A stretch of DNA of 64,000 nt from Zymobacter sp047495495 (GCF_047495495.1 NZ_CP179930.1:1736001-1800000); one strand, 5' to 3'; counted from the first letter of the stretch, positions 16,328 to 24,685 are shown. Made by a program: numbers and translations. The notes: generated from the letters alone by a model not told the origin.

Positions 16328-17224
16328 ATGCTCAAAAAACGTAAAATCGTCACTCGCATCAGTCTATCTACTGAGAGTGGTGAGTTCGACGGTGGCAAGG
16401 GGCGCGATGTGATCTTGGAGGGCTATCGTACGATGGCCGAGATCACCGATATCTCATGGTATTCCGGCGGCACCCTCTCCATGCGTATCTATGGCGTACA
16501 ACCCGAGGTCATGAACAAGCTGTCGACACTGGGCATACGCACCGACATCGTGGCCAAGAACACCATTTCCATTCTTGCCGGATACGAGGCAGGCAGCGGT
16601 GAACCGGGCAGACTGGATGAGATCTATTCAGGCTCGATACACACTGCCTACGCTGACTATTCAGCTCAGCCCAACGTTTCACTCTCGCTTGAGGCTACGG
16701 CCGGTTTCTTCGAAGGCCTGCAACGGGTGCCGCCAACGGCTCATCGAGGTGACACCAAGGTGGCACCGCTGATTGAGGCCCTTGCCAACGAAATCGGCTG
16801 GGCATTCGTCAACGATGGCGTCACCACGGTATTGCGCGATGTCTGTGTGGAAGGCTCTGCTATCGAGCAGATTCAAGACTTGGCTCGCGCGGCGGGCATT
16901 GCCTGCATCATGAGCTCGAACACCGTCACTATCTCCCCCTATAACGGCATCACCTCATCGACACCCGTTGAGGTATCCCCCGAGACAGGACTGATTGGCT
17001 ACCCTGCCTTTGCTTCAGGTGGTATTGCCGCGAATACCCTTTTCAACCCGGCCATCAAGGCAGGCGGCAAGGTCAATCTCTCGACGTTCGTACCGCAAGC
17101 CAACGGTGAGTTCAACGTTCACACCGTACAGCACCGCATCTCGTGCGAGGCCCCCGATGGGGAGTGGTCGACGCACTTTTATGCCAACAAAGAAGGCCTA
17201 CACCTGAACGGACGCCATGACTAA
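16328..17224 (+). CDS. Baseplate hub protein
   Basis: 298 residues. Strand-rich protein with an N-terminal barrel-like region (TDISWYSGGTLSMRIYG) and later LNGRHD end; it resembles hub proteins (gpD/gp27-like, Pam3 type) that form the trimeric platform for the spike. The next gene overlaps by 8 bp and encodes the spike, the usual partner. In a normal arrangement this gene would follow the plug gene at 14437. Confidence 0.72.
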   Translation: MLKKRKIVTRISLSTESGEFDGGKGRDVILEGYRTMAEITDISWYSGGTLSMRIYGVQPEVMNKLSTLGIRTDIVAKNTISILAGYEAGSGEPGRLDEIYSGSIHTAYADYSAQPNVSLSLEATAGFFEGLQRVPPTAHRGDTKVAPLIEALANEIGWAFVNDGVTTVLRDVCVEGSAIEQIQDLARAAGIACIMSSNTVTISPYNGITSSTPVEVSPETGLIGYPAFASGGIAANTLFNPAIKAGGKVNLSTFVPQANGEFNVHTVQHRISCEAPDGEWSTHFYANKEGLHLNGRHD

Positions 17225-17945
17225 CACCGCTCCCTACGGCCGCCCCGAAGCGGCACGTGCCTCTATGAAGGCCGACTTCGATTTCATCATCGACCGTATT
17301 ATTGGCAAGCACCGCACTGTAACGCTGGTACAGGTAGTCGCCGTAAGAGATGAGAACGGCAACGGCGAACCCGATGTGGGCTGCGTCGACCTCAAGCCGC
17401 TGGTGATGGCGAAAGACCCACACGGCAAGCTCTACTCCCACGGCACGCTGTATAACGTGCCTTTTTTTCGTCTGCAGGGCGGCAGCAATGCGATCATCAT
17501 CGACCCGCAGGTGGGCGATATTGGCATTGCGGTGATTGCCGACCGCGATATTTCCAATGTGAAGAGCACCAAGGCCGAAGCGCCGCCCGGGTCAGATCGT
17601 CGCTACTCGCTCGACCAAGCGCTGTACATCGGCGGCCTGCTCAACGGCGAGCCGCAGCAGTACATCACGTTCACGTCGAAAGGTATCAACATCACCTCGC
17701 CCACTGCCGTGACCATCAACGCCCCTACCCTGACGTTCAACGGCAACGAGATGATCGTCAACGCGAAGCAGTCAGTCAGCGTTCAGACCCAGACCGTCAA
17801 TCTGACGGCCACGCAGGCATTCAACATCGTCAGCCCGCAGTCGGCCTATACCGGCAAGGTCATCATCAACGGTATCGACTTCGACACCCACAAGCATCAG
17901 GACGTACAGCCAGGCAAAGGCTTGACCGGTCTACCCTCGGCATAA
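17217..17945 (+). CDS. Baseplate spike (Gp138 N-terminal domain type)
   Basis: 242 residues. The N-terminal OB-like domain (HRTVTLVQVVAVRDENGNGEPDVGCVDLKPLV; NVPFFRLQGGSNAIIIDPQVGDIGIAVIADRDIS) is that of Gp138/gpV-type spikes. After residue 140 a beta-helical needle is suggested by short repeated strands (TSPTAVTINAPTLTFNG, VSVQTQTVNLTATQAFNIVSPQ). The end THKHQDVQPGKG has the HxH pattern that binds iron in phage needle tips, so this spike may have its own point in addition to the PAAR protein. Confidence 0.85.
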   Translation: MTNTAPYGRPEAARASMKADFDFIIDRIIGKHRTVTLVQVVAVRDENGNGEPDVGCVDLKPLVMAKDPHGKLYSHGTLYNVPFFRLQGGSNAIIIDPQVGDIGIAVIADRDISNVKSTKAEAPPGSDRRYSLDQALYIGGLLNGEPQQYITFTSKGINITSPTAVTINAPTLTFNGNEMIVNAKQSVSVQTQTVNLTATQAFNIVSPQSAYTGKVIINGIDFDTHKHQDVQPGKGLTGLPSA

Positions 17946-17955
17946 GGAGACGCCC

Positions 17956-18246
17956 ATGGTGAACAATAAGTGCGTGGCGTTTGATAACCCCGATACCCAA
18001 ATGCGTGAGGTTTATATCGGTGGTCGGCTGGTCTTCAACGCCTACCGCGCAGAAATTCCCGAACTGGGCGGATCGTGGGGACGTCAGGTGTCGTGGTACC
18101 TGTATAACGCAGGGCCATGGCGTGACAACATCTTCTGGCCGCCGCATGAACGCTACCGCGATGCGCTGCCGGAACAGTACCAACGGCAGGCGATTCCCTG
18201 CGATCAAGTCCCGATTCCAGACGATGCCCCGCCCATGCATGCCTGA
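17956..18246 (+). CDS. Hypothetical baseplate-region protein
   Basis: 96 residues with AAGGAG upstream. Aromatic-rich middle (WGRQVSWYLYNAGPWRDNIFWPPHERYRDAL) and a proline-rich end. I do not recognise it. Its place between spike and gp25-like wedge suggests a minor baseplate component. Confidence 0.55.
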   Translation: MVNNKCVAFDNPDTQMREVYIGGRLVFNAYRAEIPELGGSWGRQVSWYLYNAGPWRDNIFWPPHERYRDALPEQYQRQAIPCDQVPIPDDAPPMHA

Positions 18247-18257
18247 CATGCCCACCG

Positions 18258-18279
18258 CCGACCATGAGTCGGTTTTTTT
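18258..18279 (+). terminator. Terminator-like hairpin within the baseplate operon
   Basis: CCGAC and GTCGG form a 5-bp stem around CATGA, followed by seven T residues. It lies in the 56-bp gap before the gp25-like gene. It could reduce downstream expression. Confidence 0.5.
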
Positions 18280-18302
18280 GTATCTGAATATTGGAATGAG
18301 AT

Positions 18303-18656
18303 ATGGCGAAGACGCTACTGCTTGATCAGGACGCGTGGGATTTGGTGCTGGATGCGTCAGGCAATATCGCCGTGGCAGATGCGCCCTATGCCGCCGCACA
18401 GGACGTGGCCAGTGCTCAGCGCACGCTCCGCAATGACTGCTGGTACGACACCGACCGCGGCATTCCCTACCGCGAGATGGTGCTCGGCCAGCTTCCCCCA
18501 CAGGCGCTGTTTCAGCATTGGCTTGAACAGGAAGCCTTGCGCGTGCCACTGGTGAAGTCAGCCAGTGCCGTCATCACATCCTTTGCCGATGGCGCGATCG
18601 GCGGGGTCACGAATATCACGCTCACCACTGGGCAAACAATCACCACGACCGTGTGA
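18303..18656 (+). CDS. Baseplate wedge protein, gp25-like (GPW_gp25)
   Basis: 117 residues with the lysozyme-like gp25/gpW fold pattern: LLLDQDAWDLVLDASGNIAVADAPYAAAQDVASAQRTLRNDCWYDTDRGIPYREMVLGQ. These wedge subunits start sheath polymerisation. The baseplate J-like gene follows immediately, the standard neighbour. Confidence 0.82.
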   Translation: MAKTLLLDQDAWDLVLDASGNIAVADAPYAAAQDVASAQRTLRNDCWYDTDRGIPYREMVLGQLPPQALFQHWLEQEALRVPLVKSASAVITSFADGAIGGVTNITLTTGQTITTTV

Positions 18657-18663
18657 GGTTTAT

Positions 18664-19878
18664 ATGGCCACCACTAACGTGCCTGCGGTCACCTTTTCGA
18701 CTGCGGGCGTATCCCTTCCCAACGAAACCGATATTCTGTCGGGCCTAATGGCCGATATCGACGCCGCTTTTGGGGGCGGCATGAACCCCGATATCACCAC
18801 GCCGCAGGGCCAGCTGGCGCAGAGCTTGGCGGCCATCATCGGCAACGTGTACAACAACACCGCGTGGCTGGCCAATAACCTTGATCCCGACGTGGCCAGC
18901 GGCCGAATGCAAGACGCGATCGGACGCATCTACTACCTCGATCGTAACCCCGGCACCGGCACTGTCGTCACGGCCACCTGCCGTGGTCGCTCTAATACGG
19001 TGATTCCGGCGGGCAGTCTAGCGCAGGACGCCAACGGTTATTTGTACGTCAGTACGCACGCGGGCACGATTCCGCGCAATGGCCAAGTCGATATCCAGTT
19101 TCAGTGCCAAACCATCGGCCCGATCGCTTGTCCCGCGGGTAACTTATCGCGTATCTACCGCAACATTGACGGCTGGGAGTCGATCACCAATCAAGCGGCG
19201 GGTACCGAAGGCGGTTATACCGAATCCCGATCGGCCTTTGAGCTGCGCCGCAAGGAAAGCGTGGCGATCAACAGCCGCTCAACGACGCATGCCATCCGCG
19301 CCCAGCTGCTCTCTACTACGGGCATTGTTGACGCTTACGTGTGGGACAACATCGAAGGCGCGACCGTCGAGCACGGGGCCAGCAAGTACCCGGTCCCGGC
19401 AGGCTATCAGTATATCTGCGTCGCTGGCGGCAACGCCGCTGACATTGCCAAGGCGATCTTCCAGAAGCGCAACGCGGGCATCCCGATGGTCGGTGATACC
19501 GAATACACGGTCGAAGACGAGCAGTATCTGGAGCCTCGCCCGACCTACACCCTTAAATGGGTGACCGCCAAACCGAAGCCCGTCTACTTCAAGATCAAGA
19601 TCGCCAAGAACAACCGCATTCCCGGCAATGCCGAGGAGCTGATTCGCGCGGCCGTAGTCGATGCCTTCTACGGCACCGATGGCACCTCCCGCGCCCGCAT
19701 TGGTGCCCGTATTCTGCCCGGCAAGTTCTACGGCCCCGTGAGCAATATCGACTCCAGCATCGAAGTGCAGTCGATTACGTTGGGCTTTGATAGCAAGGCC
19801 GACCAGACCGCTGTCACGGCTGGCGCGGACGAACGGCCCACGATTGAGACCGCTAACGTCAGCGTGGAGATGATCTGA
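18664..19878 (+). CDS. Baseplate J-like wedge protein
   Basis: 404 residues from MATTNVPAVTFS with GAGG upstream; the frame is open further upstream but overlaps the gp25-like gene. Features of the baseplate J family are clear: an early GLMADIDAAFGGGMNPDITTPQGQLAQSLAAII, a central AGTEGGYTESRSAFELRRKES and a C-terminal GADERPTIETANVSVEMI. It connects hub to wedge. The stop overlaps the next start as TGATG. Confidence 0.88.
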   Translation: MATTNVPAVTFSTAGVSLPNETDILSGLMADIDAAFGGGMNPDITTPQGQLAQSLAAIIGNVYNNTAWLANNLDPDVASGRMQDAIGRIYYLDRNPGTGTVVTATCRGRSNTVIPAGSLAQDANGYLYVSTHAGTIPRNGQVDIQFQCQTIGPIACPAGNLSRIYRNIDGWESITNQAAGTEGGYTESRSAFELRRKESVAINSRSTTHAIRAQLLSTTGIVDAYVWDNIEGATVEHGASKYPVPAGYQYICVAGGNAADIAKAIFQKRNAGIPMVGDTEYTVEDEQYLEPRPTYTLKWVTAKPKPVYFKIKIAKNNRIPGNAEELIRAAVVDAFYGTDGTSRARIGARILPGKFYGPVSNIDSSIEVQSITLGFDSKADQTAVTAGADERPTIETANVSVEMI

Positions 19879-20474
19879 TGCTGACCTCGACGATTGGCTG
19901 GAAAGAGACCCTGCTCACCCAGTACGCCAACAGCCCCACCCTCTGCGAACTGATTGAGCGCTTCCACGCGGCCATCGCGCTATCGACGCAACAAGCCATT
20001 CAGCAGTTCTTCAACATGATCTGGAACATCGACACCGCGGTGGGCTATGGGCTAGACGTGTGGGGCAAGATCATCGGGGTATCCCGCCAGCTGCAAGTGT
20101 CTGGCAACGTCGCCTATCTGGGCTTTGTGGAGCAGTACGCCAAGGCCACTCAGAACATCGGCCCGCAGCCTTTTAACGTGGCCCCCATGCGCCCTTCGAC
20201 CACCGATAACGGGGTCTACCGCCTTGATGACAGCGCTTACCGCCTGCTGATCATGACCAAGGCGATGAGCAATATCACCGATGGCACAGTCCCCAGCATC
20301 AACCGCCTGATCTCGTATCTGTTCAAGGACCGCGGTCGGGCGTGGGTCGTTGATCACCTCGATCACACCATCGGCCTGCACTTCGATTTTCTGCTCACGA
20401 CCATCGACCTCGCCATTCTCGCTAATTCTGACGTCATGCCGCGCCCGGCAGGCGTGTCTATTTCACTGGAGTAA
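19878..20474 (+). CDS. Baseplate protein, DUF2612 (gpI-like)
   Basis: 198 residues. WNIDTAVGYGLDVWGKIIGVSRQL and the segment YRLLIMTKAMSNITDGTVPSINRLISYLF are characteristic of DUF2612, the baseplate subunit that links the wedge to tail fibres. It lies between the J-like and fibre genes, as in P2-like order J-I-H. Confidence 0.83.
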   Translation: MLTSTIGWKETLLTQYANSPTLCELIERFHAAIALSTQQAIQQFFNMIWNIDTAVGYGLDVWGKIIGVSRQLQVSGNVAYLGFVEQYAKATQNIGPQPFNVAPMRPSTTDNGVYRLDDSAYRLLIMTKAMSNITDGTVPSINRLISYLFKDRGRAWVVDHLDHTIGLHFDFLLTTIDLAILANSDVMPRPAGVSISLE

Positions 20475-20478
20475 CGTC

Positions 20479-21939
20479 ATGAAGATCACTGACGCCCCCG
20501 CCCCCATTGCGACACCGTTCGCTCAAAGCGGCACCCGTAACGACATCCCTGATACTGATCCCGGCTTCACAGGTGACACCGCAGGGCGGGCGGCCTTTGC
20601 CACTGGCTTTCCTGAGATCACCATGCGCCCGATTGCAGCGGGAGGTGTGCCGCCTTTCGGTGCGGACTTCAATGGCATCTTGTACGCACTGAGCAATGCC
20701 GTACGCTTCTACGGCGCAGGGGGCCACTACAAATTCAACGCAGACTTTGCGTCGAAGATTGGCGGCTACCCGATGGGCGCTACGGTGCAAGCCACCGACA
20801 ACATGGGCCACTGGCTCAACGTGGTTGAGTCGAACAGCACCGATCCGGAAAGCAGCCTGTCTACAGGCTGGTTGCCACTCGCCGATCATAACGGCACCGC
20901 CACCGTCAATTTGACGGCCAGCACCGCCCTAACCCCGCTACAAGCCGCCAAGGCCAATCTGCGCTTCACAGGCACACCTACGGGTAACGTTACCGTCACC
21001 TTTCCCGCATGGACCAAACGCTACTCCATCATCAATGACTGCGCAGGCGATGGTGCCATCATCTGCACCACAGGCAACGGTGAGTCAATCAGCATCAAGA
21101 ACGGCGCCAAGTACGAGGTCGGCTGTGACGGCAAGAACCTGACCATTTCCACGGTCAACGCCTCGCAAGTCTTCGCCGAGGCCAACAAGAACATCAGCGC
21201 CCTTGATGCGCCGACCGTACAGCAACTGCTCAACGCACTGGGCAGTGCAGCAGCTCATGCGGCAAGCGATTTCGATGCAGCTGGGAGTGCCAAGGCGGCG
21301 GCGGATGCGCTCGCACAGTCGCTCGCAAAGATCGCTACTACCGGCAATATGGCCGACGCCCTCGGCATACTGGCCATTGAGCATGGCGGCACCGGGGCCA
21401 CTGATGCAGCAAAGGCTCGCGACAACCTTGGTTTGAAAGCGGGCGCCACGATGACCAAGTCGGACGCCAATGTTACGCAGCTGTCCGGCAACGCCAATGA
21501 AGCCGCCACGACCGAACAGCTTGTTCAATTGCGGGAACGCTGCCCAATAGGCGATTCAACTAGGCAGCTGGGCTTTGTCAATGGGGACAAGACCCGTCCT
21601 TATATGCTCTCCAACACGGGCGAAATCATCGAGCTGGAGCGCCGTGTCGTGACTTATGGTGATCAATACGCAGGCAGACGAGTTTATGCCGACGGCTATT
21701 GTGAGCAATGGGGACGCGTGGGATATGGCGATATTTCACCCGTACCCACTACCGTTACCGTCACGTTTCCCATCACCTTTTCAACGGTGCTTGGGGCTGT
21801 GGGCACGCCCGATACAACCCAAAAAGTCACTATGTCGAGAGTCAACCTAAGAACAAACTCGGTGTTATTTAATATGTATGAGTTCGACGGGGCAAACGTC
21901 GGCGGAAGCGTTGTATGGCGCGCATGGGGGTACTTGTAA
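20479..21939 (+). CDS. Tail fibre protein
   Basis: 486 residues from MKITDAPAPIATPFAQSG, preceded by GGAG. The N-terminal region (to about 130) is the part that docks to the baseplate. The middle (residues 280-400) is Ala-rich and ends with the collagen-like fibre phrase LAIEHGGTGATDAAKARDNLGLK seen in many phage and prophage fibres. The C-terminal domain (GYCEQWGRVGYGDISPVPTTVTVTFPITFS ... WRAWGYL) is the receptor-binding head. Confidence 0.88.
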   Translation: MKITDAPAPIATPFAQSGTRNDIPDTDPGFTGDTAGRAAFATGFPEITMRPIAAGGVPPFGADFNGILYALSNAVRFYGAGGHYKFNADFASKIGGYPMGATVQATDNMGHWLNVVESNSTDPESSLSTGWLPLADHNGTATVNLTASTALTPLQAAKANLRFTGTPTGNVTVTFPAWTKRYSIINDCAGDGAIICTTGNGESISIKNGAKYEVGCDGKNLTISTVNASQVFAEANKNISALDAPTVQQLLNALGSAAAHAASDFDAAGSAKAAADALAQSLAKIATTGNMADALGILAIEHGGTGATDAAKARDNLGLKAGATMTKSDANVTQLSGNANEAATTEQLVQLRERCPIGDSTRQLGFVNGDKTRPYMLSNTGEIIELERRVVTYGDQYAGRRVYADGYCEQWGRVGYGDISPVPTTVTVTFPITFSTVLGAVGTPDTTQKVTMSRVNLRTNSVLFNMYEFDGANVGGSVVWRAWGYL

Positions 21940-22526
21940 TGTATTACGTTGACGTTATTTCGAAAGGCATCTTTCTTTCGCATGACCACTTCAAACGTGC
22001 ACAGGGTAGCGATGCCGACACCGCACAACTGATTGCCATCAGCGATGAAGAGCATGAAGCGCTTATCTCTGCCTTTTCCCAAGGCCATGCCCTGCACGCA
22101 GAAGATGGGGCTGTAACGACCCTAGCGCCTGATGGTCCCACCATTGAAGAACGGCGGACACGAGCAATCAATGCCATTGACGCAGCAGCAGATACGGCCC
22201 GTACTCGCGACAACTCTATTGGTCAGCTACTGGACGTGGAATACCAGCAGGTTATCGAAGCTCACAGCCGATGGTACGCAGAAGGGTATGATGAGGCGAA
22301 GTGCCCCGAAGAAATCACAGCCTGGGCGAATGCCGAAGGCATCAGCGCGCTACAGGCAGCGATGGGTATTGCAGAAGCGGCAGCCCACCGCGAGGGAGTG
22401 ATTCGCCAGATACGGACGATCCGACTGGAAGGGAAAGCGGCTGTGCGTGGTGCTGGCGACGATACCGACTTCGCTGCTATCGCCCAGCCGTTCATAGAGC
22501 AACTAGGAAGCATTAGTAACCAATGA
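21939..22526 (+). CDS. Tail fibre assembly chaperone-like protein
   Basis: 195 residues, starting in a TAATG overlap with the fibre stop. Size, position and the pattern IAISDEEHEALISAFSQGHALHAEDGAVTTLAPDGPTIEERRTRAINAIDAAADTAR are typical of fibre assembly proteins at the end of tail operons. The following terminator closes the late operon. Confidence 0.72.
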   Translation: MYYVDVISKGIFLSHDHFKRAQGSDADTAQLIAISDEEHEALISAFSQGHALHAEDGAVTTLAPDGPTIEERRTRAINAIDAAADTARTRDNSIGQLLDVEYQQVIEAHSRWYAEGYDEAKCPEEITAWANAEGISALQAAMGIAEAAAHREGVIRQIRTIRLEGKAAVRGAGDDTDFAAIAQPFIEQLGSISNQ

Positions 22527-22554
22527 CAGAAATAACCACCAAGCCAGAATGACC

Positions 22555-22578
22555 GCCCCGCTCTGCCGGGGCTTTTTT
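22555..22578 (+). terminator. Strong terminator closing the phage late operon
   Basis: GCCCCG (22555-22560) and CGGGGC (22567-22572) enclose CTCTGC and are followed by six T residues. It lies 28 bp after the fibre-assembly stop. Confidence 0.85.
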
Positions 22579-22580
22579 GT

Positions 22581-22618
22581 GCCAAGGCGCTTTCGAGTTT
22601 CGGCTCGGGAGCCTTGGC
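22581..22618. other. Long hairpin next to the late terminator
   Basis: GCCAAGGC (22581-22588) pairs with GCCTTGGC (22611-22618), with a further inner CGAG/CTCG pair. No T-run follows. It may be an RNA-stabilising 3' structure or a remnant of an element end. Confidence 0.4.
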
Positions 22619-22630
22619 CTAGGCCATTTA

Positions 22631-22744
22631 GAGACTGTTTCATAACCCGAGCAATTGCCTTTGTCCCTGCTAGAACAGGCGGATTCTGCCGCGCTGCTGT
22701 AATTTAAATCCCATTAAGAAGTATTGAGGTTATGAAACACGCTC
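22631..22744. mobile_element. 114-bp MITE-like element with TTA target duplication
   Basis: The left end (22631-22647, beginning GAGACTGTTTC) and the inverted right end (22744-22728, beginning GAGCGTGTTTC) match at 15 of 17 positions, including a 12-base run TGTTTCATAACC. TTA flanks both sides (22628-22630 and 22745-22747). A 3-bp TNA duplication is known for part of the IS5 family, so this may be a non-autonomous derivative of such an IS. It has no coding capacity and lies 4 bp from the FRG gene stop codon. Confidence 0.7.
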
Positions 22745-22748
22745 TTAA

Positions 22749-23912
22749 TCAGCATTCAAGCCCAGACAAAATGTTTTCTTTCACCTCTTCAGAAAATAAA
22801 GCAAGCTCTGGGTAAATAAAACTTCTTTTAATACCATAGCGCGAAAGTTCTTTCATTATTTTTTTTGCAAATATCCTTCGTATATTAATTTTAACAACAC
22901 CGCTTTCTTTTACATCATCATTGATTTCATCAATTGAATTGATAGAGTTTTTTCCATCCACAAAATAGTTAGATTCGAATTCAGGAGCACCACACTTTTT
23001 AGAAAACAAGAAAAAACCTTGTTGATTTTTAATCCTATTATTTATAGGAAGAGGCTCTATTATCAAGTGATTTTTGCCATAGATATCAACTCCTGCCGGA
23101 CCGTTAATATGATTAAACGAGGTTTTACGCAGGGTTTCAATTATGTCCCCAATCTCTCTCTCAAAGGTTTCAAAGTTATCATTTCTAACTAAATCAATAG
23201 CCAAGTCAGACAGCTTTATTATTATGCTATTAGACAATTCTATGAAATTATTTAGTTCTGAATTTTGAAAGCAAATTCTTCCTTTAAACCCATCTAAAAA
23301 AATTTTTTTATCACGTTCATTTTTAATTTTAACAATTACATCGCTAATTATTTTTATACATTCTTTCGACCTATCTTTTTTTTCAATAAAGACATTTCTG
23401 ATTAAAACCAGACCTTCTATAATATAAGCCATGGAATTGTTAACTGCAGAACGATCACATTTAATTTCATTGGTAACAAAGCGGCTACTTGATACTATAA
23501 GATCAGATTCTTCTGTGGATTTAAAAATAAAAACCGACATATATTCGGCATCATTTTCGGTTTCAGCGGCGAAATAAAGTGCAACAAGAGGATTATTCGA
23601 AAGGTCAATCAACCTTGTTGGCATGCCATAATGTTGCGCTGTCATCAATATATCAATTGTATCATTTGAGTGGTTTTTTAAACAAGATGATTCGGAATAA
23701 GCGGGTATTCTTTCCTCAAAACGTTCAAAAACTTTTGATGAAAAAATACCAGGGTTATTGTATATTTCGGCTCTACCGCATCTAGAAATGAATCTAAAAA
23801 CAGACGAGCTAATATCAAAGTCACTTGATGATTGCCCTCTGAAAAATACATATCCATATTCTGGATATAATTTATCGATTACATTTAAAAAATCACCCAC
23901 GCTTTCTATCAT
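22749..23912 (-). CDS. FRG-domain protein
   Basis: 387 residues. The FRG domain is clear: YVFFRGQSSSDFDISSSVFRF (residues 21-41) and MTAQHYGMPTRLIDLSNNPLVALYFAAE (90-117), with the motif FRG and the PTRL-D--NPLVALYFA signature. The rest has no match I can name. FRG proteins are of unknown biochemistry, but they are common in phages, mobile islands and near anti-phage systems. The gene is strongly AT-rich, unlike the phage operon, is read in the opposite direction and sits at the prophage end, a usual place for lysogenic-conversion cargo. Confidence 0.8.
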   Translation of the reverse strand: MIESVGDFLNVIDKLYPEYGYVFFRGQSSSDFDISSSVFRFISRCGRAEIYNNPGIFSSKVFERFEERIPAYSESSCLKNHSNDTIDILMTAQHYGMPTRLIDLSNNPLVALYFAAETENDAEYMSVFIFKSTEESDLIVSSSRFVTNEIKCDRSAVNNSMAYIIEGLVLIRNVFIEKKDRSKECIKIISDVIVKIKNERDKKIFLDGFKGRICFQNSELNNFIELSNSIIIKLSDLAIDLVRNDNFETFEREIGDIIETLRKTSFNHINGPAGVDIYGKNHLIIEPLPINNRIKNQQGFFLFSKKCGAPEFESNYFVDGKNSINSIDEINDDVKESGVVKINIRRIFAKKIMKELSRYGIKRSFIYPELALFSEEVKENILSGLEC

Positions 23913-23959
23913 AATAATTTTCTCAAAGTTGCCTAATATATTTCCAACTAATTAGCATG

Positions 23960-24214
23960 TTACCGCGTCATTTTTCGACACTGCTCAAAGTGTATTGCTT
24001 GATTGTATATCCCGGCTACGCTGGGCCCCTTATGCGCCAGCAGGGCCTCTCCATAATCGCGATCCCAGCCATGTTTTCGTAACAGTGTAGACGCTGTATG
24101 ACGAGCGCCATGCCCTACCAGCCTACCTTTATACCCAATGGCAACTAGGGCTCGGTTGATCGTGTTCTCGCTCATCATTGAGTTTCGGTGAAGGAAGCGT
24201 GCATCGCCTTCTTC
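23960..24214 (-). pseudogene. 5'-truncated tyrosine-type phage integrase
   Basis: The conceptual C-terminal end of a P4/CP4-57-type integrase is readable: SENTINRALVAIGYKGRLVGHGARHTASTLLRKHGW, then EALLAHKGPSVAGIYNQAIH, containing the H-x-x-R box, the AHK segment and the nucleophile Tyr. Homology continues upstream of the first ATG (24178) to an in-frame stop at 24215-24217, so the start is not natural; the N-terminal core-binding domain and first catalytic Arg are missing. It lies between the FRG gene and tRNA-Ser, in the place expected for the integrase of an element inserted at that tRNA. Confidence 0.8.
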
Positions 24215-24250
24215 TCAATAACGTTCATTTGGCACCAGTTACGACCTAAA

Positions 24251-24294
24251 ACTTTAGTCTAACAATACTCCAAAACTAGTTAGACTTTAGTCTA
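24251..24294. repeat. Direct repeats near the attachment site (candidate integrase arm sites)
   Basis: ACTTTAGTCTA occurs at 24251-24261 and again at 24284-24294, and AGTCTAAC (24256-24263) is inverted as GTTAGACT (24279-24286). Short repeats of this kind between an integrase gene and its tRNA are typical of arm-type binding sites. Confidence 0.45.
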
Positions 24295-24329
24295 TTTTTG
24301 CCCCAACCCTTGCCGGTCTACTCCTAGCT

Positions 24330-24359
24330 GTATAACGGCTACCGTTATACACGTTATAC
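24330..24359. repeat. Perfect 9-bp palindrome plus third copy
   Basis: GTATAACGG (24330-24338) and CCGTTATAC (24342-24350) form a perfect inverted repeat with a 3-base gap, and ACGTTATAC follows directly at 24351-24359. It may bind an excisionase, integrase or repressor of the integrated element. Confidence 0.45.
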
Positions 24360-24385
24360 TTTTGGGCGTTTTTCCTTCCAGAAAC

Positions 24386-24420
24386 GAAAAAAGGGAACCA
24401 GCTAAGTAGCTGATTCCCTT
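24386..24420 (-). terminator. Terminator downstream of tRNA-Ser
   Basis: Read on the minus strand, AAGGGAA..CAGCT pairs with AGCTG..TTCCCTT and is followed by six T residues. It ends the tRNA transcript and also screens it from the prophage edge. Confidence 0.8.
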
Positions 24421-24427
24421 AATGTTC

Positions 24428-24518
24428 TGGCGGAGGGACAGGGATTCGAACCCTGGAAGGGCTATTAACCCTTGCCGGTTTTCAAGACCGGTGCATTCAA
24501 CCGCTCTGCCATCCCTCC
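24428..24518 (-). tRNA. tRNA-Ser (anticodon UGA)
   Basis: 91 nt with acceptor stem GGAGGGA/TCCCTCC, encoded CCA (24430-24428), anticodon arm CGGTCTTGAAAACCG giving anticodon TGA, a long variable arm as in class II serine tRNAs and GGTTCGAATCC in the T arm. Its 3' end faces the integrase fragment and prophage, the usual orientation when a tRNA serves as attB. Confidence 0.95.
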
Positions 24519-24529
24519 GACGGGTGTAA

Positions 24530-24558
24530 ATACTACTCTCTTACCCCTTTGGGGTCAA
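24530..24558 (-). promoter_or_regulatory. Promoter of tRNA-Ser
   Basis: TTGACC (24558-24553) and TAGTAT (24535-24530) are 17 bp apart on the minus strand, with a GC-rich discriminator just before the tRNA 5' end, as in stringently controlled stable-RNA promoters. Confidence 0.7.
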
Positions 24559-24685
24559 CCAATTTCTTACTTAATCAGCAAGTTGATCTACCTGACAAGA
24601 CCACTGAGATGGCCCTACTTCCGTAGTGCTGGCCACGCAATCAAGCCGTTCGGGATAGGTTATGGAATCTCTTCAGCCCTGCCCC

